Of a stretch of DNA of 64,000 nucleotides, positions 43,647 to 51,530 are shown in pieces. Made by a program: the position numbers and the translations under genes. Below the pieces are notes generated by a model. It did no database searches. It had not been told where the DNA came from and was given only the letters and a program-made list of their open reading frames with translations. This stretch comes from Oceanihabitans sediminis (GTDB lineage Bacteria; Bacteroidota; Bacteroidia; Flavobacteriales; Flavobacteriaceae): positions 1 to 64,000 of the forward strand of contig NZ_QPIG01000001.1 in assembly GCF_003337215.1 (NCBI RefSeq), read 5' to 3'. Positions within the stretch are counted from its first letter, which is position 1, and each line of letters opens with the position of its first letter.

Positions 43647-44432
43647 TTATTTCCCTTTAAACTCAGGTTTTCTTTTTTCAATAAAAGCAGAAACTCCTTC
43701 AGCATAATCTTCTGTTTGAGCCGCTTCAATCTGTAATTTAGATTCTAGAGCTAATTGTTGCTCTAAGGTATTTGTCATCGAGCTATTGAATAACTCTTTG
43801 ATTAAGCCTAAAGCTTTTGTTGGCATATTAGCGAGTTTCAATGCAAGTTTATTTACTTCTTCATCGAAGCTTTCTAAAGGAATCATTTTATAAATCATTC
43901 CCATTTTCTCTGCTTCTTCAGCAGAAATCTTATCTCCTAACATAGCTAAGGCTTGCGCTTTTTGAAAACCGATTAATCGCGGTAAGAAGAAGGTTCCTGC
44001 ACTATCAGGAACTAAACCTATTAAGCTAAAAGCTTGAATGAAGCTCACTTTTTCATGAGCCACTACAATATCACAGGCTAATGCAATATTTGCTCCTGCA
44101 CCAGCTGCCACACCATTTATAGCGCCTATAATTGGTTTTTTAATTTTTCGGATTCTGGTAATTATAGGATTGTAATGTTCTTCGAGGATTTTTTTGAATC
44201 CCGGATTTAACTCCGGACTGGTTACTTCTTTTAAATCTTGACCTGCACAAAATGCTTTTCCGTTTCCGGTTAACACCATGGCTCTAACTTCCGGATTGTT
44301 TTCACAGTCGTCTAAAACACTTTGCAAACGCAAAGCCATTTCGCGATTAAAACTATTGAAAACTTCTGGCCTGTTTAGTGTAATGAAGGCGATTTTGTTT
44401 TCGATTTTTAATTCGATTGAATTATTGCTCAT
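43647..44432 (-). CDS. paaG: PaaG, epoxyphenylacetyl-CoA isomerase
   Basis: A 261-residue crotonase-fold protein. ITLNRPEVFNSFN and GNGKAFCAGQDLKE form the first oxyanion-hole region, INGVAAGAGANIALACDIV the second, and FIQAFSLIGLVPDSAGTFFLPRLIG matches the PaaG-type isomerase rather than a hydratase: the second Glu of hydratases is replaced by Asp-containing VPDSAGT. PaaG turns the ring 1,2-epoxide into oxepin-CoA. It lies downstream of paaD, in the usual early position. Confidence 0.9.
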   Translation of the reverse strand: MSNNSIELKIENKIAFITLNRPEVFNSFNREMALRLQSVLDDCENNPEVRAMVLTGNGKAFCAGQDLKEVTSPELNPGFKKILEEHYNPIITRIRKIKKPIIGAINGVAAGAGANIALACDIVVAHEKVSFIQAFSLIGLVPDSAGTFFLPRLIGFQKAQALAMLGDKISAEEAEKMGMIYKMIPLESFDEEVNKLALKLANMPTKALGLIKELFNSSMTNTLEQQLALESKLQIEAAQTEDYAEGVSAFIEKRKPEFKGK

Positions 44433-44504
44433 ACCTTATATTTTGTTTGTCATAAAAAAAAGGGATGGTCTTAAAGAAGATTTTCCCTTCGTTTTAAATA
44501 ACTT

Positions 44505-45005
44505 TTATTTTAAACATTTAAAATAGTCGAACGGCTCTTGGCAGTCATCACACTGAAATTGTGCTTTACACGCTGTTGAACCAAACTGACTGACTAATCG
44601 TGTGTTTTGCGAACCACAATTGGTACACTTCACAAAACGTTTTCCGTGCAGCAATACATCTTTATCGGCTTCCGGCCCAAGAGGTGCTGCAATTCCGTAA
44701 TCTTCTAATGCTTTTCTACCTCGTGGCGTAATCCAATCGGTGGTCCAAGCTGGGTGCAGAATTAATTCTACTTCAGAATCGTAACCTGCGTGTTTTAAAG
44801 CCGCTTTAATATCATCACCAATAACGTCCATTGCAGGACAGCCGCTGTAGGTTGGTGTGATTTGCACTTTAACTGTATTATTTTCGATAACTGCAGAACG
44901 TACCACCCCCATATCCATAATAGACAGGACCGGAATTTCAGGATCTGAAACTTGCTCCAAGATTGGAACTAAGATGTCGTCTATATTTTGTTCTGTTGTT
45001 GTCAT
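44505..45005 (-). CDS. paaD: PaaD, epoxidase maturation-type subunit
   Basis: A 166-residue protein with an N-terminal MIP18/DUF59 domain (LEQVSDPEIPVLSIMDMGVV, TYSGCPAMDVIGDDI) and a C-terminal zinc-ribbon-like segment (VKCTNCGSQNTRLV ... QFQCDDCQEPFDYFKC). PaaD is needed for the activity of the PaaABCE multicomponent epoxidase, probably through iron-sulfur cluster assembly. The ATG is preceded within a few bases by TTTCAA hexamer repeats (minus-strand reading). Confidence 0.93.
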   Translation of the reverse strand: MTTTEQNIDDILVPILEQVSDPEIPVLSIMDMGVVRSAVIENNTVKVQITPTYSGCPAMDVIGDDIKAALKHAGYDSEVELILHPAWTTDWITPRGRKALEDYGIAAPLGPEADKDVLLHGKRFVKCTNCGSQNTRLVSQFGSTACKAQFQCDDCQEPFDYFKCLK

Positions 45006-45011
45006 TTGTTG

Positions 45012-45035
45012 TTGAAATTGAAATTGAAATTGAAT
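45012..45035 (-). repeat. TTTCAA hexamer tract before paaD
   Basis: About four TTGAAA units on the plus strand (TTTCAA on the gene strand), the last being TTGAAT. It ends 7 bases before the paaD start codon, within its leader. Confidence 0.75.
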
Positions 45036-45105
45036 TCGGAGTTAAAAATTCACATCTGGCGTTTCAACTTCGTGTTCGATTTCGTTATTCTATTTTCTTT
45101 TTATC

Positions 45106-45135
45106 ATGAAATTCTTCGCTTTCGCTCTGAATGAC
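45106..45135. repeat. Degenerate REP-like unit
   Basis: ATTCTTCGCTTTCGCTCTGAATGACA-type sequence, similar at its ends to the dispersed REP-like palindromes, here with imperfect pairing. A cognate degenerate form is at 31259-31284. It lies between paaC and paaD. Confidence 0.4.
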
Positions 45136-45144
45136 ATTTCTGTT

Positions 45145-45897
45145 TTACCATTCCATATTTGGGTAAGCACGCTGCATGTATTGCAGTTCTGCCAACAAAT
45201 AGCCCATATGTTCTGTATGAATACCTTTTTTACCTCCTTTTTGGAAGTATTTAGATTCTGGTGTTTCTAAAGTCGCTTCGGTTAAAACTTCGTTTACTTT
45301 TTCGTAATAGGCGTCTTTTAGCTTGGTAACATCTACACCTATTCCTTCTGCAACCATAGCTTTATCGGCCTTCGTTTGATGGAATAATTCATCGGTATAG
45401 GTCCATAAATCGTTTATAGCTTCTTGTATTTTGGCTTTACTTTCTGCTGTACCATCACCTAAACGCTTCATCCAATCTGAAGTAAATCGCTCATGGTAAC
45501 GCACTTCTTTAATACATTTTTTCGCAATTGCAGAAAGTGTTAAGTCTTTACTTTTCTCTAATTCTGTAAGGAATAATAAGTGGTATACATCAAAAAGAAA
45601 GTGACGTGCTATGGTATAAGCAAAGTCTGTATTTGGTTGTTCTACCAATAAGACATTTACATATTCACGCTCTTGACGAAGCATGGCAATATCATCTTCT
45701 GTTCTACCATCACCTGCTAATTTTGATGCATATTGAAAATAGCTACGCACCTGACCGAATAAATCTAATGAGATATTGGTGCACGCGATATCGGTTTCTA
45801 AACTTGGACCATGGCCACATAGTTCTCCCATGCGCTGACCAAGGATTAAGCTGTTATCTGCTATTCCAAGTATGTAATTATATAAGTTTTGTTTCAT
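45145..45897 (-). CDS. paaC: PaaC, phenylacetyl-CoA epoxidase structural subunit
   Basis: A 250-residue ferritin-like di-iron-fold subunit of the 1,2-phenylacetyl-CoA epoxidase. Family blocks include LILGQRMGELCGHGPSLETD near the start, MLRQEREYVNVLLVEQPN, FLFDVYHLLFLTELEKSKD, KEVRYHERFTSDWMKRLGDG, and the terminal GKKGIHTEHMGYLLAELQYM. PaaC is a non-catalytic partner of PaaA. Immediately before its ATG lies a long TTTCAA hexamer tract. Confidence 0.95.
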   Translation of the reverse strand: MKQNLYNYILGIADNSLILGQRMGELCGHGPSLETDIACTNISLDLFGQVRSYFQYASKLAGDGRTEDDIAMLRQEREYVNVLLVEQPNTDFAYTIARHFLFDVYHLLFLTELEKSKDLTLSAIAKKCIKEVRYHERFTSDWMKRLGDGTAESKAKIQEAINDLWTYTDELFHQTKADKAMVAEGIGVDVTKLKDAYYEKVNEVLTEATLETPESKYFQKGGKKGIHTEHMGYLLAELQYMQRAYPNMEW

Positions 45898-45898
45898 G

Positions 45899-45934
45899 TT
45901 GAAATTGAAATTGAAATTGAAATCGAATTCGAAA
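45899..45934 (-). repeat. TTTCAA hexamer tract before paaC
   Basis: Four exact TTGAAA units then diverged AATCGA/ATTCGA units on the plus strand, ending 1 base before the paaC start codon. It is the longest of the three such tracts. Confidence 0.8.
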
Positions 45935-46036
45935 TCCCTTCAATTTATATTTTTAATTCTTGTGACAATAATTCTAATAAGCTGATCATTTTCATTTTTC
46001 AATTTAGCTAAATCAGCTTCAAGTTCAGTTTCACCT

Positions 46037-46324
46037 TTACATATGCTTCACTTCGTCTGGTAGATCGTAAAACGTTGGGTGACGGTATACTTTATCTTGA
46101 GCAGGCTCAAACATTTCGCCATTATGCTCTGGGTTTGATGCTGTAATATTTTTTGATTCTACAACCCAAATACTTACGCCTTCATTTCTTCTTGTATATA
46201 CATCACGTGCATTTTCTAGAGCCATATCTGCATCTGCAGCGTGAAGACTACCAAAATGTCTGTGTTCTAATCCGTTTTTACTTCTTACGAAGACTTCCCA
46301 AAGAGGCCAGTTTTTTGTTGACAT
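46037..46324 (-). CDS. paaB: PaaB, phenylacetyl-CoA epoxidase subunit
   Basis: A 95-residue PaaB. The family pattern is clear: WPLWEVFVRSKNGLEHRHFG, SLHAADADMALENARDVYTRR, EGVSIWVV and the C-terminal DKVYRHPTFYDLPDEVKHM. It bridges PaaAC heterodimers in the epoxidase complex. It lies between paaA and paaC. A short TTTCAA tract stands in its leader (46340-46352). Confidence 0.96.
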   Translation of the reverse strand: MSTKNWPLWEVFVRSKNGLEHRHFGSLHAADADMALENARDVYTRRNEGVSIWVVESKNITASNPEHNGEMFEPAQDKVYRHPTFYDLPDEVKHM

Positions 46325-46339
46325 ATTATTTATATATTA

Positions 46340-46352
46340 AATTGAAATTGAA
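46340..46352 (-). repeat. Short TTTCAA tract before paaB
   Basis: AATTGAAATTGAA-type sequence, about two hexamer units, 16 bases before the paaB start codon. It is shorter than the tracts before paaC and paaD. Confidence 0.6.
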
Positions 46353-46414
46353 CTCTCACTTGCCTTTCGAAATGTATTCGATTTGCAGTGTAAGATCATT
46401 TTCAAGTTCTTTTT

Positions 46415-47371
46415 TTAGATTACTTGTTTTTTCTTTCTTTCCTGTGATTTTTCTGCATAAGCCATAGCTGCATCACGAACCCATTCTCCGCGCTCCCATG
46501 CTCCTACTCTAGCTTTCATACGTTCTTTGTTACATGGTCCGTGACCTTTAACCACTTGCCAAAACTCGTCCCAGTTAATTTCACCGAAATCGTAGCTTCC
46601 GCGTTCTTCGTTCCATTTTAAATCTGGATCTGGAATGGTTAAACCTAAAATATCGGCTTGCGGCACTGTTTGATCTATAAACTGCTGACGCAGATCGTCA
46701 TTAGATTTTCTTTTCAGTTTCCATTTCATAGATTGTTCTGTGTGAACAGACTCTGCATCTGTAGGTCCAAGCATCATTAATGCTGGCCACCACCAACGGT
46801 TTAGGGCATCTTGCGCCATTTCCTTTTGTTCTGGCGTACCATTACTAAGTTTTAGCATGATTTCGAAACCTTGTCTTTGGTGGAAACTTTCTTCTTTACA
46901 CACACGAATCATCGCTCTTGCATACGGTCCGTAAGAGGTATTACAAAGTGGCACTTGGTTAATAATGGCTGCACCATCTACCAACCAACCAATGGCTCCC
47001 ATATCTGCCCATGTAATTGTTGGGTAGTTAAAAATGGAAGAGTATTTAGCTTTTCCGGTATGGAGTTGCTCGTACATTTCGTCTCGTGAAATCCCAAGAG
47101 TTTCTGTTGCCGAATACAAGTAGAGTCCGTGACCAGCCTCATCTTGTACTTTAGCAAGAAGCGCTACTTTACGTCTTAAAGATGGCGCTCTGGTAATCCA
47201 GTTACCTTCTGGAAGCATCCCTACAATTTCGGAATGTGCGTGTTGCGACATTTGACGAATATGTGTTTTACGGTATTTTTCTGGCATCCAGTCTTTAGGT
47301 TCGATTTTCTCGTCTCTTGCGATACGTTCTTCGAATTGTTTTTCTAGATTTTTTATTTGTTCTTCACTCAT
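46415..47371 (-). CDS. paaA: PaaA, phenylacetyl-CoA epoxidase catalytic subunit
   Basis: A 318-residue catalytic di-iron subunit of the ring 1,2-epoxidase. Metal-ligand regions include [31 protein letters not shown] (ExxH) and [16 protein letters not shown] (ExxH), with [19 protein letters not shown] downstream. The first ATG of the frame is at 47398, but [17 protein letters not shown] at 47371 fits the family N-terminus. Repeat copy D and about 200 bases separate it from paaE. Confidence 0.96.
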   Translation of the reverse strand: MSEEQIKNLEKQFEERIARDEKIEPKDWMPEKYRKTHIRQMSQHAHSEIVGMLPEGNWITRAPSLRRKVALLAKVQDEAGHGLYLYSATETLGISRDEMYEQLHTGKAKYSSIFNYPTITWADMGAIGWLVDGAAIINQVPLCNTSYGPYARAMIRVCKEESFHQRQGFEIMLKLSNGTPEQKEMAQDALNRWWWPALMMLGPTDAESVHTEQSMKWKLKRKSNDDLRQQFIDQTVPQADILGLTIPDPDLKWNEERGSYDFGEINWDEFWQVVKGHGPCNKERMKARVGAWERGEWVRDAAMAYAEKSQERKKKQVI

Positions 47372-47495
47372 AATAGTAGCTTTTCGCTCTGGGCTCATCG
47401 CCTTTCGCTTATTGAACTTATTTTTTATTTTAATTAGAAACCGGACTTGTAAACAATCACTGATTTCTGATTATGCCTTTTGTAGGCTGATTAGT

Positions 47496-47572
47496 GCGTT
47501 AGGGATTGAGGCTTTGTTGGAGCTCCTCGTAGAGAGCGACTGCCGAAAGCCCGACCCTTTAGGGTAACGCCC
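47496..47572 (-). repeat. Structured intergenic repeat, copy D
   Basis: A 77-base copy bounded by GCGTTAGGG and TAACGCCC, almost identical to copy B. It has GGCTTT/AAAGCC, GGAGCTCC and the hairpin ACCC-TTTA-GGGT before the closing TAACGC. It ends 11 bases beyond the paaE stop codon. Confidence 0.8.
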
Positions 47573-47583
47573 AAATGTTTATA

Positions 47584-48657
47584 TTAAACGTCGAAATCGA
47601 CAACAACTTTTTCTGTAGTTGGTACCGCCTGACAGCTAAGCACCAAGTTTTGTGACACCTCTTTATCGTCTAAAGCGTAATTGATTTTCATCTCTACCGC
47701 GCCATCCACGACCTTACATTTACAGGTGCTACACACCCCACCTTTACAGGCGAAAGGTAAATCGGCACCAGCACCTAAGGCAGCATCTAAAATATTGTCG
47801 TACTCCTTGGTCATGGTGAATGCGAATTCTTTACCGCCATCGACGATAGTGACTTCCACGCCTTCTACATTTTGTTTGGCTAGACGCTCAGCACGTTTGA
47901 TATCTTCTTCTGATAGTCCGGTAACAAACAGCTCGAAATGCACCAATTCTTTAGGCAGCCCGGCTTTGATTAAATAATCACTTACATAATGTACCATTTT
48001 TTCTGGCCCACATAGAAACACTTCGCTAGTGTCTGGAATATCGATGAATGTTTTGGTGAGGACTTGCATTTTTTCATCATCAAAACGTCCGTTAAACAAT
48101 TCGATATCGCGACGCTCTTTGGTTAAGAAATAATAAATTTCTAATCTTCCGAAATAGGTATTTCTAAGTTGCTCTAATTCTTCCTTAAAGATAATGGATT
48201 TTGCTGTCTTATTCACATAAAACAGTTTACAAGTAGAATTTGGCTCGCCTTGTAAATGCGTTTTTATCATAGACAAAACTGGTGTAATACCAGATCCTGC
48301 AGCAAAAAACAAATAGTTTTTAGATTTTTCTACGTTGACCTCCACACCGAAAGTTCCGCTAGGTTTCATGACTTCAAGCGTATCATTTGCCTGAAGTTCA
48401 TTATTTACAAAGCTTGAAAACTTACCGCCAGGAATTAACTTTACAGCTACCCGCCATTGGTTATCTATTGGACTAGAGCATAAGGAATAAGAACGACGAA
48501 CGTCTTCTCCGTTAATATCTGCTTTTAAGGTTAAGTGTTGACCCTGTCTAAACTTAAATACATCTTGTAAGTCTGAAGGGATATCGAAAGTGATTACCGA
48601 AGTATCATCGGTTTCTTTATAAATGTCTGCAACTTTTAGTTTGTAAAATTCTGCCAT
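47584..48657 (-). CDS. paaE: PaaE, epoxidase reductase subunit
   Basis: A 357-residue reductase that passes electrons to PaaA. It has an FAD-binding domain (RRSYSLCSSP), an NAD(P)-binding domain (YLFFAAGSGITPVLSMIKTH, VFLCGPEKMVHYV), and a C-terminal plant-type [2Fe-2S] ferredoxin domain with CKGGVCSTCKCKV and LSCQ supplying the four Cys. It is the first catabolic gene after the TetR gene. A -7 box and a palindrome that could be the repressor site precede it. Confidence 0.96.
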   Translation of the reverse strand: MAEFYKLKVADIYKETDDTSVITFDIPSDLQDVFKFRQGQHLTLKADINGEDVRRSYSLCSSPIDNQWRVAVKLIPGGKFSSFVNNELQANDTLEVMKPSGTFGVEVNVEKSKNYLFFAAGSGITPVLSMIKTHLQGEPNSTCKLFYVNKTAKSIIFKEELEQLRNTYFGRLEIYYFLTKERRDIELFNGRFDDEKMQVLTKTFIDIPDTSEVFLCGPEKMVHYVSDYLIKAGLPKELVHFELFVTGLSEEDIKRAERLAKQNVEGVEVTIVDGGKEFAFTMTKEYDNILDAALGAGADLPFACKGGVCSTCKCKVVDGAVEMKINYALDDKEVSQNLVLSCQAVPTTEKVVVDFDV

Positions 48658-48741
48658 TCTATCTTTAATTCGTTTTTCTAAATTTAGCCATATTCGGCCT
48701 GTAAAAGAAAAAGAAACTGTTATGTTAAACTTAAATCTTCA

Positions 48742-48757
48742 ACTAACACTTGTTAGT
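48742..48757 (-). promoter_or_regulatory. Candidate PaaR operator before paaE
   Basis: ACTAACA-ct-TGTTAGT, a perfect 7-bp-arm palindrome, lies just downstream of the TATATTTG box, overlapping the expected transcription start. Its core TAAC-N4-GTTA (48744-48755) recurs before the tetR gene at 49393-49404. Binding of a TetR repressor here would block paaE transcription. Confidence 0.65.
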
Positions 48758-48764
48758 CTGATGT

Positions 48765-48772
48765 CAAATATA
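48765..48772 (-). promoter_or_regulatory. Putative -7 box for the PAA operon
   Basis: The minus strand reads TATATTTG, an exact TAnnTTTG match, 8 bases upstream of the candidate operator. It likely drives paaE and downstream genes. Confidence 0.55.
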
Positions 48773-48788
48773 ATAAAATAATCTTATA

Positions 48789-49361
48789 TTAAGTTAATAC
48801 TCCTTTTACTAAAATCACATTCAGGTTTTCTGATAGTTCCCTTGGGTTAACATCTTCTTTTTTAGGTATCCATATATAAAGTGAACGTAAGGTTGTAAGC
48901 ATAGAAAACATCATAACGTCGGGATTTATATTTACAATTTCTCCTTTTTCTATGCCGGTTATTAATATGTTTCTGAAATCGGTTTCGTAATCCTTTTTCA
49001 ACTTTTGATAGTACATCATTTTTTCCTCTAAATGCATCCAATCGTTATTTAAGGAGGCCATAGCGAAACTATTCTGCCTTGAAATTTCTACATTTAGTTC
49101 TATGATTTTTTTTAATTTATCAACACATGAACCATCTGAATCGTGAATTAATCGCATGCCATTCCGAAACTCTTCTGCCAAAGAAATAATGATAGCATTT
49201 AAAATATCTTGTTTAGAATTGATATGATTATAAAGACTTGCTGCCTTCATCCCCATTGCCGTTGCCAAGTCACGCATAGTTACTGCGCTATAACCTTTTT
49301 CTTTAAATAGCTTAGCTGCAGTATTTATTATTTCTTCTTTTCTAGTTTCTGGTTTCTTCAT
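48789..49361 (-). CDS. TetR-family regulator, probable PAA repressor
   Basis: A 190-residue TetR/AcrR regulator. The N-terminal helix-turn-helix reads IINTAAKLFKEKGYSAVTMR and then MGMKAASLYNHINSKQDIL. The C-terminal domain resembles ligand-binding TetR domains. It stands directly upstream of paaE on the same strand. By analogy with PaaR-type repressors it probably represses the PAA genes until phenylacetyl-CoA accumulates; this is inference from context. The frame opens with a TTG at 49364, but the ATG at 49361 is the start. A related palindrome (49390-49407) lies before it. Confidence 0.88.
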   Translation of the reverse strand: MKKPETRKEEIINTAAKLFKEKGYSAVTMRDLATAMGMKAASLYNHINSKQDILNAIIISLAEEFRNGMRLIHDSDGSCVDKLKKIIELNVEISRQNSFAMASLNNDWMHLEEKMMYYQKLKKDYETDFRNILITGIEKGEIVNINPDVMMFSMLTTLRSLYIWIPKKEDVNPRELSENLNVILVKGVLT

Positions 49362-49389
49362 CAAAATTAAATATGCTTATAAAGAGAGC

Positions 49390-49407
49390 TTGTAACTCTT
49401 GTTACAA
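49390..49407 (-). promoter_or_regulatory. Candidate operator before the TetR gene
   Basis: TTGTAAC-tctt-GTTACAA, perfect 7-bp arms. It shares TAAC-N4-GTTA with the palindrome before paaE and lies between the divergent tetR and rhodanese genes. This suggests autoregulation and perhaps control of the rhodanese gene. Confidence 0.55.
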
Positions 49408-49450
49408 ATAAACAGAGAAAAATAGCGGTAATTTGCTTAAAAATAAAATT

Positions 49451-49756
49451 ATGGGAATATTAAATTCAATTTTTGGAAATAAATCTAAGAAAATTAAAGA
49501 TTTTCAATCTAGAGGCACATTGATAATAGATGTAAGAACTAAAGGAGAGTATGACCAAGGAGCAATTCCTGGATCTAAAAACATACCGTTACAAGTAATA
49601 AATAGCAAAATTAACGAGATAAAAAAACTTAACAAACCGGTAATTACTTGTTGCGCAAGCGGAATGCGTTCTGGCAGTGCGGCAACTATTTTAAAGGCTC
49701 AAGGTATAGAAGCTATGAATGGCGGAGGCTGGTTTAGCTTAAGCCAAAAACTATAA
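49451..49756 (+). CDS. Rhodanese-like domain protein
   Basis: A 101-residue single rhodanese domain. GTLIIDVRTKGEYDQGAIPG is the N-terminal signature, and the active-site loop CCASGMRSG carries the catalytic Cys. It may transfer sulfane sulfur. The frame opens on TTG at 49433, but ATG at 49451 (MGILNSIFG) is the natural start. Its 3' end overlaps the converging DUF4230 gene by 6 bases. Confidence 0.9.
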   Translation: MGILNSIFGNKSKKIKDFQSRGTLIIDVRTKGEYDQGAIPGSKNIPLQVINSKINEIKKLNKPVITCCASGMRSGSAATILKAQGIEAMNGGGWFSLSQKL

Positions 49757-50365
49757 TTTTAAGGTATTAAAGGCTTCTGGTTTTAAGATTGGAGTTTCGT
49801 TATACTGCAGTGTCCATCCTAGTGAATTTGTTAAAATATAAAATTTGGACAGCTCACTAATCAATCTGTTTTTAGCATTCGCTTTTAAATCGGAATCCTC
49901 TAGTTTTTTCACTAAGGAAGCTTTTATAGTTTCTTTAATGTCGTTATAATCTTTCGCTTCAAAGGGATTAAAGAAATCCGCTTGAATATCATAGTATTCT
50001 AAATCTGGACTAATTTTTATTTCTTCCTTCGGAATACTTTTTATGATTAAGATTTTATTAGCCTCATCTATTTCGTATTCGATTTTACTTAAATCGAAAG
50101 CGATAGTCACATCGGCATTAACTACCACCAATGCTTTTTTATCTGAAGTATAATACTGTCCGAATATTTCTTTAGAACTTTTATAATTAAAAACTTCACT
50201 GAAGTGTCCTTCTGTAACTACAAGCTTTCCAACATTTTTTATTTGCTCTTGAATTAGTGCTGAGCTTTCTTTAAGCACAATACTTTCTTGTTTTTTACTT
50301 TCACAGTATTTAAAAGTGAATAAAACAGCCAGAGCAATTATAACACCGAGTAGAATTTTTCGCAT
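49751..50365 (-). CDS. DUF4230-family membrane-anchored protein
   Basis: A 204-residue protein with an N-terminal membrane segment (ILLGVIIALAVLFTFKY) and a soluble domain. The pattern VGKLVVTEGHFSEVFNYK, ALVVVNADVTIAFDLSKIEY and LYYD/EYYDIQADFFNPF matches the DUF4230 family. Function unknown; it is probably periplasmic and anchored in the inner membrane. Confidence 0.82.
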   Translation of the reverse strand: MRKILLGVIIALAVLFTFKYCESKKQESIVLKESSALIQEQIKNVGKLVVTEGHFSEVFNYKSSKEIFGQYYTSDKKALVVVNADVTIAFDLSKIEYEIDEANKILIIKSIPKEEIKISPDLEYYDIQADFFNPFEAKDYNDIKETIKASLVKKLEDSDLKANAKNRLISELSKFYILTNSLGWTLQYNETPILKPEAFNTLKL

Positions 50366-50551
50366 ATTTCAAAAATACATATAAAAAAACATCAACAACA
50401 AAATCTTTTATGATAAATCTTGTTATTGATGTTTAAAATGAAACTTGATTAATAGCATTGTAAATTTAGTCTTTTATTTGAGAGTTGAAGATTAATTTCG
50501 TTGAAAAGAAAATATATTAGTCAAAACGCTTATCAATTAATTACCAACATC

Positions 50552-51502
50552 TTAAAACTCCATAAAAGGATGTTTTTGAAGTAATTGCTCTGACCTATTT
50601 TTAATATTTTCTACAAATTGAAGATGCGCTTTTGAACTTGGATTAAAAGGTTTATGCCTTAAGCCTTTTTGAATAACAGCAACTTCTTTCATTGTAACTT
50701 CTGATTTAGGAGAAATCCAGGTCTGTTTAAACCGCTCCCATATATAATTTACCGCTATTTCATTTGGGTGTAACATATCTTCCTTATAGAAACGATAATC
50801 ACGAAGTTCATCCATCATGATTTCGTAACTCGGAAAATAATAGTTTTGAGGGTTCTTAACCAAGAATTGATGTATTGCAGCAATTAAATGCGCTTTGCTT
50901 TGTGTGTTTTCTACAAAACCGTCTTTTATATGTCGCACGGGAGAAACGGTGAAAATCACAGAAGTCTTTTTATTCAGCCTCCTGATAGATTTTTCTATAT
51001 TTTCGAGAGATTGTAAAATAGTATCTACAGAAAGTATTTGCTTTTCGAACTCTTTTTGAGGAACCTTATGACAGTTTGCAACGGTTTTATCGTTAGCAAT
51101 ATGATTATACACCCAAGAAGTCCCTAATGTTATTATTATATGAGAAACTTCTTGTAATTGCGTCTTTGTTGCTGTAATCCTTTCGTTTAGTTGTTGCAGT
51201 AAAACTTCTTTAGAAGTATTGCTAAGTAAAGAGTGCGCATCAAAACAATGCCATTGTTCGTTATGGAAAAAGATATCCTGTTCTGTGAATTCTTTTTCTT
51301 CAATAGCATTTACAATTAAAGCTTCAATAGCTTTTGGATGAAACAAAATACCGAAAGGGTTTATGGTATTCTGAAACTTAAAATAATCAAATTTACTTCC
51401 TATGTTTTCAGAAAAACAAGATCCAATCAACAAGAGTTTAGAATTATAATCTATAAGATTATTCTCTTGTTGATGGATTGGTATTTTTGTTAAGAAGTTC
51501 AT
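50552..51502 (-). CDS. GSCFA-domain protein
   Basis: A 316-residue cytoplasmic protein with the signature LLIGSCFSENIGSKFDYFKF near residues 24-43 that gives the GSCFA family its name. Other blocks are NPFGILFHP, ITLGTSWVYNH, FTVSPVRHIKDGF and DMLHPNEIAVNYIWE. The Gly-Ser and the late Asp/His in DMLHP recall SGNH-type esterases, but the activity is not established. It sits 28 bases downstream of alaS on the same strand and may be co-transcribed. Confidence 0.92.
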   Translation of the reverse strand: MNFLTKIPIHQQENNLIDYNSKLLLIGSCFSENIGSKFDYFKFQNTINPFGILFHPKAIEALIVNAIEEKEFTEQDIFFHNEQWHCFDAHSLLSNTSKEVLLQQLNERITATKTQLQEVSHIIITLGTSWVYNHIANDKTVANCHKVPQKEFEKQILSVDTILQSLENIEKSIRRLNKKTSVIFTVSPVRHIKDGFVENTQSKAHLIAAIHQFLVKNPQNYYFPSYEIMMDELRDYRFYKEDMLHPNEIAVNYIWERFKQTWISPKSEVTMKEVAVIQKGLRHKPFNPSSKAHLQFVENIKNRSEQLLQKHPFMEF

Positions 51503-51530
51503 TCTCTTTTACTCCTAAAAAGGAGATGTA

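Noticed and set aside
45606-46467. Plus-strand frames of about 100 codons opposite paaC and paaB
   Set aside because: Antisense shadows of well-defined PAA subunit genes without family features.
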